Program-made: the position numbers and the translations under genes
Shown: piece after piece, positions 51,955 to 62,574 of the stretch
Position numbering within the stretch: the stretch's first letter is position 1
Layout: every line of letters begins with the position of its first letter
Assembly: GCA_959347315.1 (NCBI GenBank)
Contig: OY365812.1
Coordinates: 2,227,382 to 2,291,381, forward strand
Direction: 5' to 3'
DNA length: 64,000 bases
Source: Bimastos eiseni
Taxonomy: Eukaryota; Annelida; Clitellata; Crassiclitellata; Lumbricidae
Notes under the pieces: generated by a model
Databases searched by the model: none
What the model was told of the DNA's origin: nothing
What the model saw: the letters and a program-made list of their open reading frames with translations, nothing else

Positions 51955-52205
51955 TGGTTGCTAAGGAGTACTTTTGCTAAGGTGTGTGGTTGCTAAGGAG
52001 GTTCACTGATAGAAGACTGAGACTGACCTTGATTTTTGTTATTGCCAAAGAAGAAGACTGAGGCTGACCTGAGATATGACTTGTTGTAAGGGAGATATTT
52101 GCTAAAGAGGCTGGCCTTGAAGATGCTTGTGAAGTAGGATGATTGTTAAGGAAGCTGATTGCTAAGTGGCGGGTTGCTAAGTGACTGGTTTCTAAGGAGG
52201 CTGTG
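51955..52205. repeat. Degenerate TTGCTAAGGAG minisatellite
   Basis: Variants of GGTTGCTAAGGAGG appear at least nine times at irregular spacing (for example 51957, 51976, 51987, 52090, 52147, 52163, 52175, 52187). Confidence 0.7.
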
Positions 52206-52569
52206 GTCACTGGTGACAGTGTAGGGCATGACAATACCTTTTTAAAATGGCTAATATAAACATTACTTGCTGTCTTTAATTCTACACTAATAATGACATT
52301 TTACTGTATTTTTACAATAGGACATTTTCAGACCACCATACCTAAATAGAACAAGCTTGTACCTAGAAATTCTTGCCACCTATTTGTGCAGACTTCAATT
52401 CTAACTTAAATCCATGTAGACACTTTAGCTCTATTTTCAGTATTTGATGAGATATCGTGTGAGTATCGACATTGTACTGTAAGCCAATTGCTGTACACGA
52501 TAAATTTCACGTGCATGTCCAGGCCTGCGGCCTTTATATACTGGAGTCCTCGCTTCAACACATCTTGCA

Positions 52570-52656
52570 ATCCAGGCAGTGCCAATCTCAAGCCATGCTG
52601 AGGGAGGAGGGCGTCGCTGATGACCTTTGTTAGCACACAGTGTAGCTAAACTGCAG
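52570..52656 (+). repeat. SINE-like block, copy 12
   Basis: CAGGCAGTGCCAATCTCAAG, GGGAGGAGGGCGTCGCTGAT and a 3' end TGTAGCTAAACTGCAG. Confidence 0.7.
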
Positions 52657-52924
52657 ATAATCAATTTACTCAGAGTTGCCATAAACTGGGGTGCACTTTT
52701 TCAAATATTGACTGTCGTTTTCAGAAAGCGCTGCTTTTGAGTTAAGTTATTTAGTTTCATCTACAATCTTTAGATATTAAAGGCCCTCACTGGGTGAGTC
52801 TTTTTGTAATTTCTACGCCATAGAAATGATCTCTTTTTGCATTTAACATTCACTGTTAGTCTGTTACTCGGTCAAAGACAATAACATTGACTCTGACTGA
52901 GTAACAGTTAGCATGACATATTAC

Positions 52925-53125
52925 AATCAATCTGCTGCTAGACCTTAGAATTAAAAGGCTACACTTAGATACCTCTAAATTACTTCTTCCTGGGTTATAT
53001 AGTCCGCCTTGATAGCATACAAACTTGCTTCAACTACCACACTGCTTAAATTTTGACAGTGCTAGTCCTAAGACAGTAGAAGAGCGACAACATAATCATC
53101 TATACGGAACGGTGTCCTGTTTGCG
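52925..53125 (+). repeat. Composite repeat: left module plus SINE-like block (copy 13)
   Basis: AATCTGCTGCTAGACCTTAG and CTTAGATACCTCTAAATTAC are followed at about 53055 by GACAGTGCTAGTCCTAAG. The order and spacing match 56580-56765, supporting one composite unit. Confidence 0.6.
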
Positions 53126-53204
53126 CTACGTCTACTGGCCTCCTGTAAATGTTATTGTTAGCTTACACGTCATCTCAGGTCCTTCCTCTTTGGTCGCAAA
53201 TTGG

Positions 53205-53270
53205 CTAGGAGTGCCTCTGAGTAGTTTTCTTGAAGGTGCGCTATAAAAATTATCGTAATGAATGAACGAT
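53205..53270 (+). repeat. LINE 3' tail (CR1/L2-like)
   Basis: GAGTGCCTCTGAGTAGTTTT, GGTGCGCTATAAAAATTAT, then a short GAAT-type tail. Confidence 0.55.
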
Positions 53271-53390
53271 TGTTGCTATTAGCAAGTAGTGAATAATCGG
53301 TTTGGCTCTAATATTATGCACGATTGGAAATATAAAAGTTTTCCCGACATCCTTCAAGTATCTGTAACAACGGTTTTATTTATTTATTCT

Positions 53391-54075
53391 ATAATTTGAT
53401 ATCACCCTTCTTTCAACATCTTTCGCTCAAAAGTGCACACTCCTCGACGGCGCAATTGCAGTTGTACTGCTGAGCAATAGGGGACTCAGCGGACAGTTCC
53501 TTAAGTAGAATCAGGTGGCGCCAGTATGCACATAGGTCTAAGAAATTTTTTTATATTGGCCACGCGTTGTTTATTTATGTTGTTCCGATCGATGGCTGGC
53601 GTAAGAATTAAAATGTAATTTCATTATGGATAAATACATAAATCTGAACACTGGAAATGGAGAGAGGATCGGGCAAATGTCTCATTTTTACGTCCAATCA
53701 CAGCGGACTTTCCATTTACCGCTGCGCGAACAAGAAAATTATAAATATTGCATGCAAGTTAAAGCCTTCAGATCTAATAGGTTGCCTTCTTATTTTCCTT
53801 TGAATATTAACACGCAGCAATACGTAAGCATTTTATAATTTGACTAACTTTTAGATTACTTTTGCTTGAAGAAACATACATCACACACAATTTTACCCCG
53901 GGTAGCTTACCCACATTTGATACTGGCGCCATCTATTTCACAAAGTCCCCTATTGTGCGCGAAGGACTTGTTAAAGGTCCATAAAATTGACTGACGCCTC
54001 GGACGAGAGTCGAACCCGCTCACGCAGCGCACACTGAGTGTTACGGGCTCTAACCGATTGGCCACAGTGCAAGTG
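53391..54075 (-). mobile_element. tRNA-derived SINE, copy 3, split by a MITE
   Basis: The 5' half (54075-53953) has box A GTGGCCAATCGGTTAGAG and box B GGTTCGACTCT. The 3' half (53477-53391) has AACTGCAATTGCGCCGTCGA and a reversed TTTATTTATTTA tail. The halves rejoin at GAGCAA/TTGTGCGCG, the phrase intact in copy 1. The intervening 471 bp are a later insertion. Confidence 0.85.
53480..53950. mobile_element. MITE, 471 bp, inserted in a SINE
   Basis: The ends are GGGGACT on the left and AGTCCCC on the right, with TA on both flanks (53478-53479 and 53951-53952). Both ends carry TGGCGCCAGTAT as a subterminal inverted repeat. Its right end has a partial relative at 4718-4790. A plus-strand frame at 53626-53838 (with FHLPLREQENYKYCMQVKAF) ends at a donor-like TACGTAAGC; it may be captured or transposase-derived coding sequence, or chance. 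Confidence 0.7.
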
Positions 54076-55210
54076 TGTACTGATTGTTTCGTTATAGAGC
54101 CACCTTTAATCCACGTGTAGCATAAAATTCTCTTTCTTTTGTTTCAGTAGTCTGAATAAAACTTACATATCAGATTCAGGCAAACATTACAATAAACCTG
54201 ATCCGAGCACTTCTTTTTGGTATCTCGGGAGAGGAGCAGGGTTAGAAGAAAGAAAACCCTGATATTAAACCACTACCTCGCCTCTGATTACAGCAGCAGA
54301 GCAAGTCCCTAGCCTGGAAACAAGAGGATGGTAGGTCGATTGGGTGCAGATTCGTCGGACGTAAAGAAAAAGACGACAGAAATCATATACACATCATGAC
54401 AACACACCGGTTCGGACAACACACGAGCCAAGCCTAAGACTGAAAAGCGTGGAGAAAGATCAATCCAAATGTCCGCAGAGATTCCCTCCCCGAAGTCACT
54501 GGAGCAACTTCATCCACTTTCCCTTCCTTCCCGTTTTTAAACTCTCATGATTTTTAAAATTCCTCTGACAATGGTATATCCCCTCCCCATATTTTTTTGA
54601 CTGGAGCATTTGCTCTTAGGTATACATAGCGTAGGCCTATAATCTCCTGACAGGCCCATAGCCAAAGGTCAAAGTCAAGACGAAGCAGAACCCAATCCTT
54701 AACTCTTCCCATTACCGACCTCTGCCCTGCCTTACCGTCATCTCCACTTCCATATTCTAGCCTCCCATCCCTCGTTGCCCTTACCTTATTCCTCATTCCG
54801 CCCACACTTTATTCCCTGCCTTGATAATGGACAAAACACTGGGGCGCACAGCTGAGGAACCGAGCTCGAAACCCGTATCCCCGGTAAGGTTGACCAGACT
54901 TTCTTTTGCGAGCGGCGAAGTTGGTTAAATTAGATGTAGGCTTGTTATATTATAGCTTTATGGTCGCCCCCCGTATTGTGGCGGTTAAAAACGACGTCGT
55001 TAGATGGCGGCACATGGTACCAATTGATTACATAGGCTCAGATTGGAAACAGAGTTATATTATATTCTATTATGCTATAATAACATGTGACTTACTTATA
55101 AATTGCATTATATTGTATACTTTCATATTTCGAAGTAACTTTTCTGTGAAGGACCGAATTAAATAATTATTACCGTTAGTAAGACTTGTCATTGAAAACT
55201 TTTTTTTAGA
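54076..55210. other. Intergenic, no gene seen
   Basis: A GC-richer, pyrimidine-rich stretch lies at 54470-54830 (many CCCTCC/CTTCC runs). It ends in AACACTGGGGCGCACAGCTG then AGGAACCGAGCTCGAAACC. It resembles the 3' UTR of some retroelement, but I cannot name it. Confidence 0.35.
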
Positions 55211-55211
55211 T

Positions 55212-55300
55212 GCCCAGACACGCTATAAAAGACTTCTGGATAAAAGAGGAAGGCGATGCGCAGAATCTCTGTTGTCACATAGTATCGTTAAACTGAAGCG
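55212..55300 (+). repeat. SINE-like block, copy 14 (5' end lost)
   Basis: GGATAAAAGAGGAAGGCGATG and a good 3' end, AGTATCGTTAAACTGAAG. Confidence 0.65.
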
Positions 55301-56306
55301 CTTCATCAAATCACTGAACAATACCATCTTCGGTTTAGACACCTCAATAAATCCCATAGATGTCGTTTAATAGTTGATATGTGTGACTACTATTAAGTTA
55401 ATCTAAAGTTCTGTTTCTAGAACGCATGGCTCAGTTGTTTTCAGTATTTCAGTTAACACTTTGAACGCTGACACATTTATTAGCAGGGCGCAGTAAATAC
55501 AGGCCTATAAGCCTAAAATTTAGAATTTTGTATTTCATGTTTTCTGCATTCTTTTCGTTGAAAAATAAAAAAATAACTTTCTTTTGTGCTTTTGCGTAAA
55601 TGTCACACCGTAGGATTCTGAGTTTTAAACTGTTTGAAGCATTGTTATGGACAGAGTGTAGGCAAGTGTTGCAGAAAATACACGTTTCGTTGAATCTTCC
55701 AGGCTTGGTATAAACCACACGCTTCTTGCAAGGTCTCTTTGATTGCAGTTGGTAGGATAACATCCAATTCGTGAGAAGAGCGCAAAATATCTCATCTTGA
55801 GCAATAAACAGTTCAAGGAAAGACTAGGCCACGGCCTTGGCACATTCTTCTTAGCATGCCACACAATCTAGGAACCATCATTTCCACAGGCACAAGGCAA
55901 AATAAATTCCACAGATCCTTCCAATTATCCTGACAATAACCTAATATCCTGACAAATACCCATTCTTTTTCACATACTATTATGTTATATTTCTTTTGTT
56001 TACCGCAAGACACGACGTAAGAAATACTGCTTACATTGTGCCGCAAGGCGAGAAATTAAGATGGCCGACGTCAACAAAGACACATCATTCATTCTGTTTG
56101 TAGTCACTCTGACAGTACCAAAAATAGTCTAGAATAATCTTACATGCATTCAATACGTAGCAGCACATGTCCACTATCATTTATACGCAATAGGAAATAT
56201 TACTGCCACGCTGAATAACGTCTGAGTGGTAGTTACTTTTACGTCCCAGCAAACCGAATTTGGGACGTGTATACTCGTCCCTAGCGGTCAGCGTGTTAAG
56301 TTACCT
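55301..56306. other. Intergenic, no gene seen
   Basis: ACACCTCAATAAATCCCATA followed by GATGTCGTTTAATAG (55341-55373) is the right-flank phrase of the composite repeat. The three minus-strand frames at 55450-56050 have no recognisable domain. Confidence 0.35.
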
Positions 56307-56390
56307 TTGCACTCTGACAGTGCCCGTCCCAAGCTCGTATTAGAAAGAGGGAGACACTGATGATCGTTGCAATCACAACTTTGTAAAGCA
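56307..56390 (+). repeat. SINE-like block, copy 15
   Basis: GACAGTGCCCGTCCCAAGC is followed by AGAGGGAGACACTGATGATC. The 3' end is degraded. Confidence 0.6.
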
Positions 56391-56516
56391 GTAACTAATA
56401 CTTTATAATTAAGATTTGTTTTTAAATTAATTACTGTTTTTTTAATGCTGATTATTGAGAAGCGCACCCCATGATGGAGTTAACAGTTGGATCTGAAACA
56501 CTGGACTTAATATCCT

Positions 56517-56860
56517 GAATTAACATTCACTTGCTCGCTCGAACCCAATAATAGTAAAATGCCTGATGTTGTTATCAATCTGCTGCTGGACTCTGGATAC
56601 CACAGACCACACTTAGATACCTCTAAATAACTTTTACTTCTAAATGCCTAGTAAGATAAACTCCTCCGCGTTTTGTAGTTCAGCAGTGCCAGTCCAAAGA
56701 CTGGAATAAAGAGGAGGGCAACGCTGTTGATCTTTGTAATCACACGATGTCGTTAGACTGCAACTAACCAGCCAAATATTGAGTTCGTCCACAGTTTTAT
56801 TTCTGTCGTAGACACCTCAATTTTTTTCAACAGATGTCGTTAAATACTAGATATATGAGA
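56517..56860 (+). repeat. Composite repeat, most complete copy (contains block copy 16)
   Basis: It has the left module (TAACATTCACTTGCTCGCTC, CTGCTGCTGGACTCTGGATA, CACTTAGATACCTCTAAATA), the SINE-like block at 56680-56765 ending GTCGTTAGACTG, and the right phrase TAGACACCTCAATTTTTTTC with AACAGATGTCGTTAAATAC. About 340 bp in all, without coding sequence. Confidence 0.65.
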
Positions 56861-57480
56861 TCCATTTGTCTCTGATTAATCTATTGGAAAGATGGTAGAG
56901 GAGGCGGCGGCTATGATTATGCCGATGATGATGACAATGATAATGATGTTCATTTTGATGATAGTGCCGCGCAACGCACGTTCTGCTAATCCATTGATCT
57001 GCTACCATTCACTCGTATATGTATCATCTTCTGCAACTAACCCCAACCCAAATGCAATGGCCTCCAATCCCTCTAATCCTAAACAATACCGAGTAAATTC
57101 AACTCCCTAAGTCCTGATGATAGGATGCATGGCTTCTGAAGCAGATATAATCACATAGTAAAGTTTGAACCTACCACTCAGGGCTCGTTTGTCTGTTACG
57201 TATATATTAGGTAGAAACTTATAGGGCAAACGATTTTTAGGTTCGTTAATCTTGCAAAATTCATTACATTTTTGTTAAATCCATGAATGAATGGGCGTTG
57301 GCCCATTTTTTAACATTGTTAATCCGGACTACTTTATAAATAATTCATATAATATTATTATAAATTATCTATACTTATTATTCACAATCGCGAAAAACAA
57401 CCCACAATTAAAAAAAGAGCTAAAGACTTCATTTTGATCTCTGTTAAATTAACTCACTTCATTTTGATCTCTGTTATAAC
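56861..57480. other. Intergenic, no gene seen
   Basis: CACTTCATTTTGATCTCTGT occurs twice in tandem (57428-57474). A GATGATGATGAC-type run lies near 56910-56965. Confidence 0.4.
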
Positions 57481-57489
57481 AATTATTAT

Positions 57490-57770
57490 GGGACTAGTTG
57501 TTAACCCGTGAAAAATCACAGGTCGTACTTAATTTAACCTTATAAATGCCGAAACACACATTTACACAATAATTTTCCATTTTTAATGATTCCTAAACGC
57601 TTGAGATATTCACGTGTTTGCAACGATAACACACACACGAGACACGGGCAGCAACGTTAAGCTGCTAACCCTTGAAGAATCACGAATGTGACAATATTTT
57701 GGCTAACGATTCAACAGCAACTGCCACTCTTTAAGCTGTCAACCCGTGAAAAATTACAGATCGTACATAA
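57490..57770. repeat. Three copies of an AACCCGTGAAAAATCA phrase
   Basis: TTAACCCGTGAAAAATCACA (57502), CTAACCCTTGAAGAATCACG (57664) and TCAACCCGTGAAAAATTACA (57739), two of them followed by RATCGTAC or GGTCGTAC. Confidence 0.7.
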
Positions 57771-57784
57771 TAAAAGTATTTTTC

Positions 57785-57921
57785 GTTTACGCACCTTTAA
57801 ATTATTATGCTTCTTGAAGATATAATTATATAATTACAGTTAACTCACAAGTCTACGCAAATTGTACGCGCTGACAGTATTTATATCTTTAAGAAGCATA
57901 CTAATTTAAAGGTGCGTAAAG
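57785..57921. repeat. Long hairpin: 44-bp arms, 49-bp loop
   Basis: TTTACGCACCTTTAAATTAT then TATGCTTCTTGAAGATATAA on the left is mirrored by TTATATCTTTAAGAAGCATA then CTAATTTAAAGGTGCGTAAA on the right, with only about four mismatches. It may be the collapsed remnant of a foldback element. Confidence 0.9.
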
Positions 57922-58390
57922 GGAAATTACCTTTATTAGTAACCTAGTGTATTCAATACTTAACAACATTTCATGGCTATTGGGCGATCTTGCCAGGGTA
58001 ATTCTAATTCACGGGAATGAGTCCACTGACGGGTGCTCAGTCAGCACAAAATCTGTAGGTTATTCCAAGATATGAGTTGATTTGTTGAACATTAACTAGA
58101 TGTCGACGGTAGAATCGACATTTATTTTATCATTTCGGCCGATGGTACAAATTCACGAGCCTTAGCGTCGTAACCCGTATGCGTCAAACGTATGTAAAAG
58201 GAACAGTGTTTATCAAGCGCTTTACAATTAAGTTACGGCGCTTTAAACTTCGCTGTCTGGCAAGTATTAATTGAACGTCATACTTTTTAAACATTACTTA
58301 TCTCATTTACTTGCATTTCATATTTCATAGTGCGGAAAAATTCAAAGTGTCAGCGTACTTTAAATTGTGTGAACACCTATATAAAAAAAA

Positions 58391-58833
58391 TGTCCGATGA
58401 CTAGTATGAAACGTTTGAGATCAGTGACTATGATTTAGCAAACGAATTCAATCCAAATCGAGGCAGATCAGTGTCGTCAACAACAAAATTTAACGGCGCT
58501 GCAATTAGAAAACACAAGCAGGAAAAGATTAGACTGGATGAAGCATTACTCGACAAGGTACTTAAACTTACAAAATTCTTTTCAGTGCCGCAGCTGCCAA
58601 AAGCAAGTGTAACCACGATGCCTGCAGAAAGTGCAAAGTATTTTACTTCGATTTGAAATTTATCACAAATGCCAAATGATCCGTAAATTCGATGAGAAGG
58701 TGCAGAAAGACAGAATAAAGGTTGTGTACTTGTATATTTTCTGTTACTTCTTCATGAGGCATTAATTAATGAAGCTTGCTGAAGTGGGGGAGGGGGCTCG
58801 CCACAGGGCGCCACAGAAGCAGTTACGCCACTG
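58391..58833 (+). pseudogene. hAT transposase N-terminal remnant with right end
   Basis: From ATG 58391 (one early stop) the frame reads FEISDYDLANEFNPNRG, then FNGAAIRKHKQEKIRLDEAL and LTKFFS. The xGAxxRKxKxEK...L.KFF pattern is the start of ZMYM/hAT-type transposase-like proteins. At 58776-58833 a hAT-like terminus follows (GGGGGAGGGGGCTCGCC, closing AGTTACGCCACTG), close to the right end of the element at 7591-9179. The rest of the gene is missing. Confidence 0.5.
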
Positions 58834-59332
58834 CCGCGAGGTCTTGTTTCACATTATCCATCCATGTTTTTGACTGTCTCCCTCGGATCCTTGTTCCCTC
58901 CACTTGGCAAAATAATGCCCTTGCTTGCAATCTTTCCCCGTCCATTCTTGTTATACTTGTCCGGAACAGGTTAGTCTTCTTCTCCTGATCTTCTCTATTA
59001 TCGTCTTGTCATCACTACGCATGCGTATAATTAAATTCTTAGCATTATGTTTTGGCATTACATAGATAACATTATGTCTGTAACATTGCATGCGTAACGT
59101 AATTCGTAAGAATTACATAACATACATAACATTATTCATGGTATTAGATTGCAGTAGATCACATTTCGCTGTCATACTGTTCTTCTGGGAATGTATGGAT
59201 GCGAATGACTCCGCTGAGAGTTCTTGTAAAGATCGCTAGGTGGTGGCATCATGTAGTTGTCAGGATGTGATGGCATGTCCATGTATAGGGATGATGAAAT
59301 AAGATATTGAAGGTTTGCTGACTAATGGTCTC
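58834..59332. other. Intergenic, no gene seen
   Basis: Many near-copies of ACATTATG/TAACATTAT occur at 59035-59140, and nothing else. Confidence 0.4.
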
Positions 59333-59430
59333 AAGTTGCAGTTTAAACGCACTGTGTGATAACACAGATCATTGGGAACGCCCTCCTCCTTTAGCCAGGC
59401 TTGGGATTGGCACTGGTAGACTGCAATGCA
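59333..59430 (-). repeat. SINE-like block, copy 17
   Basis: AGTTGCAGTTTAAACGCACT (an extra A breaks the usual TTTAACG), CGCCCTCCTCCTTTAGCCAG and GGGATTGGCACTGGTAGACT. Confidence 0.75.
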
Positions 59431-59721
59431 GTGAATGTTAGTTAATTGATTGATAGCGATAGATATAAATATATAAAATTAACATTAGCGATATAAAACG
59501 GGTGTTTTAATATATTCATATGAAATATAAGTTGTTATCGTTGTTGTTTGAGTTGAATTGAATTTCATTTTACCGCTATTGCTATCTGCAATTATTCCTT
59601 TTCGACGCCCTAATTCAACTTCTTAGCCTTCTGCTAATGCAAATAATTAGGTGCATTTGCTTCTATTATGCCGAAGTCACCTACAAGTAAGCAACGCTAC
59701 GAATTCCGCCTCGTCTCCTAC

Positions 59722-59812
59722 TATAGCAATGTCAGCCCAAAGCCTGGAGAAAAGAGGAGGGCGACGCTTATCATATTTATCATGACACCGTGTCGATAAA
59801 ATGGCAACTAAC
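59722..59812 (+). repeat. SINE-like block, copy 18
   Basis: AATGTCAGCCCAAAGCCTGG, AGAGGAGGGCGACGCTTATC, and a 3' end GTGTCGATAAAATGGCAAC. Confidence 0.7.
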
Positions 59813-60109
59813 TAAATAGACATTGCTGCTAAAACAGTAATGCTATTCGGATACAGTAGACACCTTTTAATATGTATTCATCCGCATTATATTATTTAGG
59901 CTGTAATGGGGTCAATTTAATTGACTTCTATGACAACTGTCATAACAAACAAATTGAGAGAGAGAGAGAAGAGTCAAGGTTACAAAAAAATCCGAAACAT
60001 AAAAAAATTTTAAAAATGGAAAAGAGAAAAATAGAGAAAACAAAAGAAGAGAAACTGAAGAGAAAAAATGTATACAGAAACAATCAAAAGAACCCGTTGG
60101 CCAACAGTA

Positions 60110-60175
60110 ACTAAATAAATATTAAAAATACGTCAACGGCCAATGTTGCCATACGACGTCGTTAAACCTCGGCAA
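60110..60175 (+). repeat. LINE-type 3' end
   Basis: ACGTCAACGGCCAATGTTGC then CATACGACGTCGTTAAACC has the 3' end form of the LINE at 48597-48636. A purine-rich stretch (59950-60075), like that in the LINE 3' UTR, precedes it. Confidence 0.65.
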
Positions 60176-60306
60176 AAGATGAAGAAGGGTCAATATAATC
60201 GAATCTGGCGACGCTATTTATACCATATCGACCATAGGCTAACCATACACGACAGAGGTCAGTAGAGTTGAAGGGTCATAATTGAACTCCACCGCCCTGC
60301 TACTCC

Positions 60307-60405
60307 ACTGCTTGCAGTCCAGCAGTGCCAGTCCAAAGCCCGGTTAACAGAGAAGAGTAACGCTAATGATCTTTGTTATCACACTGTGTCGTTATAATGC
60401 AACTA
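60307..60405 (+). repeat. SINE-like block, copy 19
   Basis: Starts CACTGCTTGCAGTCCAGCAG. The middle is AACGCTAATGATCTTTGTTA and the 3' end GTGTCGTTATAATGCAAC. Confidence 0.72.
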
Positions 60406-60863
60406 CCACTCTCGTCGTCTTTACTCTCCCAGAAATTCGACCAACATAGATTTCTCCATCGCATAATATACCGTACTTCTCATAGAATAAAACCCTTCTT
60501 TTGCGGCTTCTCATAGACTGACTCAAACAGTCGACAACGCGTTACAGCTCCATCAATGGGTTAACGGGTGGACTGTTCGCACGTTCCAAGTGCCATTGAA
60601 AATGCCCTCAAGGCAGGGTAGAAGTGCAACAAAAAATCGCCTTAAAAGAAAACAATTGTGCCGGATATAACCACTGCAACAGATGTTAATTACATGTGGT
60701 TGTGCGAGGGGTTCGCTAGGTGGACAATGAGCTACGTGATTACCCATTGAGACCATACCCGATACACTGCCATGCGTCTAGAAAGCTCTGCATAAACTCT
60801 GCTATGTATGTTAGCAAATAAGTTGCCAGTTAATATTGATGTAGGACAGACGCACATGTCCTC
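60406..60863. other. Intergenic, no gene seen
   Basis: No repeat or coding signal that I can support. Confidence 0.35.
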
Positions 60864-60965
60864 CACTGCTTACATTTTGGCAGTGCCAGTCCCAATCCTG
60901 GATAAAGAAGGTGGGCGGCACTTGTGATTCTTGTTGTCACGCGATGTAGTTAAACTGAAACAACT
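60864..60965 (+). repeat. SINE-like block, copy 20
   Basis: CACTGCTTACATTTTGGCAG, GTCCCAATCCTGGATAAAG, and a 3' end GATGTAGTTAAACTGAAAC. Confidence 0.72.
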
Positions 60966-61240
60966 TCTACTGCATCTTAGAAAATGAAGGTTTGTTGGAC
61001 AATTTGACTGTCACCCTTTGTAATGTCTGCTGGCAGTAAAACAGAAGTCGATTATCATGGTTCTATTAGACATTATATGCCTGTTTGATCGCTTTGGATC
61101 TTCACCTGGGGCGATTGTTAACTCCATCCACCTATAGATTAAAATTTGACTAAGCGTCGGTGAATAAGTGATTTTTCTAGTTGCTGTTGTAATCTTGACA
61201 TCGTGAAAACGACTAGGCAACAACTGTCAACATGGCGAAC

Positions 61241-61326
61241 ATCTTGGTGGCTTAGCCATCTACAGATGACCACCATTGAAAATATCTTGGTGGCTTAGCC
61301 ATCTGTAGATGACCACCATTGAAAAT
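61241..61326. repeat. 43-bp tandem duplication
   Basis: Two units starting ATCTTGGTGGCTTAGCCATC differ at one base. Each unit is itself a near palindrome (TGGTGG ... CCACCA). Confidence 0.93.
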
Positions 61327-61440
61327 ATCATAGTATTGAATGGGCTACAATTAGGATTGCCCTTATGTCTAGGGTGTTCGTCGATGCGCTCTAGAGCATG
61401 CCCGAGACAATTTTCAGCCGGGGTTGGGTCGGGAGCGATC

Positions 61441-61597
61441 CTCAATCACCATGAGCGGTCAGTTCTTTGAACTCTAGCGAACGTCGTGATGAACATCTTC
61501 CATTGCTTTCTATCGGATTTCGCGTCTCATAATTCTGCCAGATTCATTCCGTTTTTTTCATGTGTTTCGTTCATCCATTTCTTCATTGGGCGTCCTC
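61441..61597 (-). pseudogene. LINE C-terminal remnant (GRPMKKW type)
   Basis: Minus-strand translation reads RGRPMKKWMNETHEKNGMNL, a stop, then DAKSDRKQWKMFITT. This is the usual end of a class of animal LINE proteins (GRPxxRWxDD..., then ARDRxxWRxxV). It lies directly against the GAA/TTC array. Confidence 0.6.
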
Positions 61598-61604
61598 GTC
61601 TTCT

Positions 61605-61660
<56 letters not shown>

Positions 61661-61731
61661 TTCTTCTTCGTCGTCTTCTTCTTCTTCTTCTTCTTCTTCT
61701 TCTTCTTCTTCTTCTTCTTCTTCTTCTTCCT
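61598..61731. repeat. TTC trinucleotide microsatellite
   Basis: About 134 bp of TTC with rare CTC and GTC interruptions. It generates empty Ser, Phe, Leu or Arg frames on both strands. Confidence 0.97.
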
Positions 61732-61774
61732 TCTCCATATGCCAGCATCATTTCCTGAGTAGTAGGCCTAACCT

Positions 61775-61820
61775 TAAATGAGCGCTACATAAATCTTCGT
61801 AATGAATTAATGAATAAAAG
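61775..61820 (+). repeat. LINE 3' tail (CR1/L2-like)
   Basis: GAGCGCTACATAAATCTTCG followed by an AATGAATTAATGAAT tail. Confidence 0.5.
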
Positions 61821-61857
61821 TTCGCTATAGTACTGACACCGATGTTTAATTCTAATG

Positions 61858-61912
61858 AGACAGACAGACACACAGACAGACACACAGACAGACACACAGA
61901 CTGACACACAAC
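61858..61912. repeat. CAGACA(CA) microsatellite
   Basis: GACAGACAGACACACAGACA with a 14-bp higher-order period. Confidence 0.9.
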
Positions 61913-61949
61913 GAGACAGCAATAGTAGTTTAGGTAAAATAAAACTGAG

Positions 61950-62022
61950 TAGTAACAGATGATTGGCGTCGACCCCATCCTTAAGCCAATGTTGAGAGTA
62001 GCACTGCCCGTATGCCAGCAGT
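61950..62022 (-). repeat. SINE-like block, copy 21 (decayed)
   Basis: GATGATTGGCGTCGACCCCAT, then CCAATGTTGAGAGTAGCACTG. Confidence 0.5.
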
Positions 62023-62079
62023 AACACAGTTTTCCATAAGGGTAGTTAGTAGTAGTAGGCATAGACAGTAGTACGCTAG

Positions 62080-62174
62080 TTTCAGTTTAGCGACACTCTG
62101 GGATAACAATATTCATTGGCGTCGCCCTCCCCTTTACCTTGGTTGGGACTGGCACTACCAGAGCGCAAACAGTG
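62080..62174 (-). repeat. SINE-like block, copy 22
   Basis: TTTCAGTTTAGCGACACTCT, CATTGGCGTCGCCCTCCCCT and GGGACTGGCACTACC. Flanked by GCGCAAACAGTG as in copy 10. Confidence 0.75.
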
Positions 62175-62570
62175 TGTGAGCTTCTAAAGTTATGATCGTC
62201 AATAAAAACGAGTCGTGAAACTGTTGTGTTATATTTATTGATAACTTTAGAAAGCTATAGACTTCGATCGTTGAAGCTCGGGATATCGGACCTGAATAGT
62301 TGCGCAGAAAAGCGATCAGTAGATGTTCAGAAGTCGCTGCGGAATAACTTACGTAAACAGTCAAAACGCTATCGTAGGTCTATTATTAATAAAACATTTA
62401 CCGAGAAACATAGTGAAAATATCGTTTCTTGCGTCTTGAAATCGACGCCGTTACCGCAAATGGGACAAAAATTACACCAGATCTGAAATTGGCTGGACCC
62501 CATTGTATGGGTTGCAAGATTCTAGTTGTTTCCCTTGCATTCAATGAAGGGAGGAGTCGTGCTAGGGACT
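62175..62570. other. Intergenic, no gene seen
   Basis: GAAACTGTTGTGTTATATTT and short frames only. No supported feature. Confidence 0.35.
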
Positions 62571-62574
62571 TGTA

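Noticed and set aside
54554..54805. 83-codon minus-strand frame
   Set aside because: The composition follows the local pyrimidine-rich DNA, there is no domain, and it sits in what looks like a retroelement untranslated region.
61527..61781. Arg-, Ser-, Phe- and Leu-rich frames
   Set aside because: All come from the TTC/GAA microsatellite.
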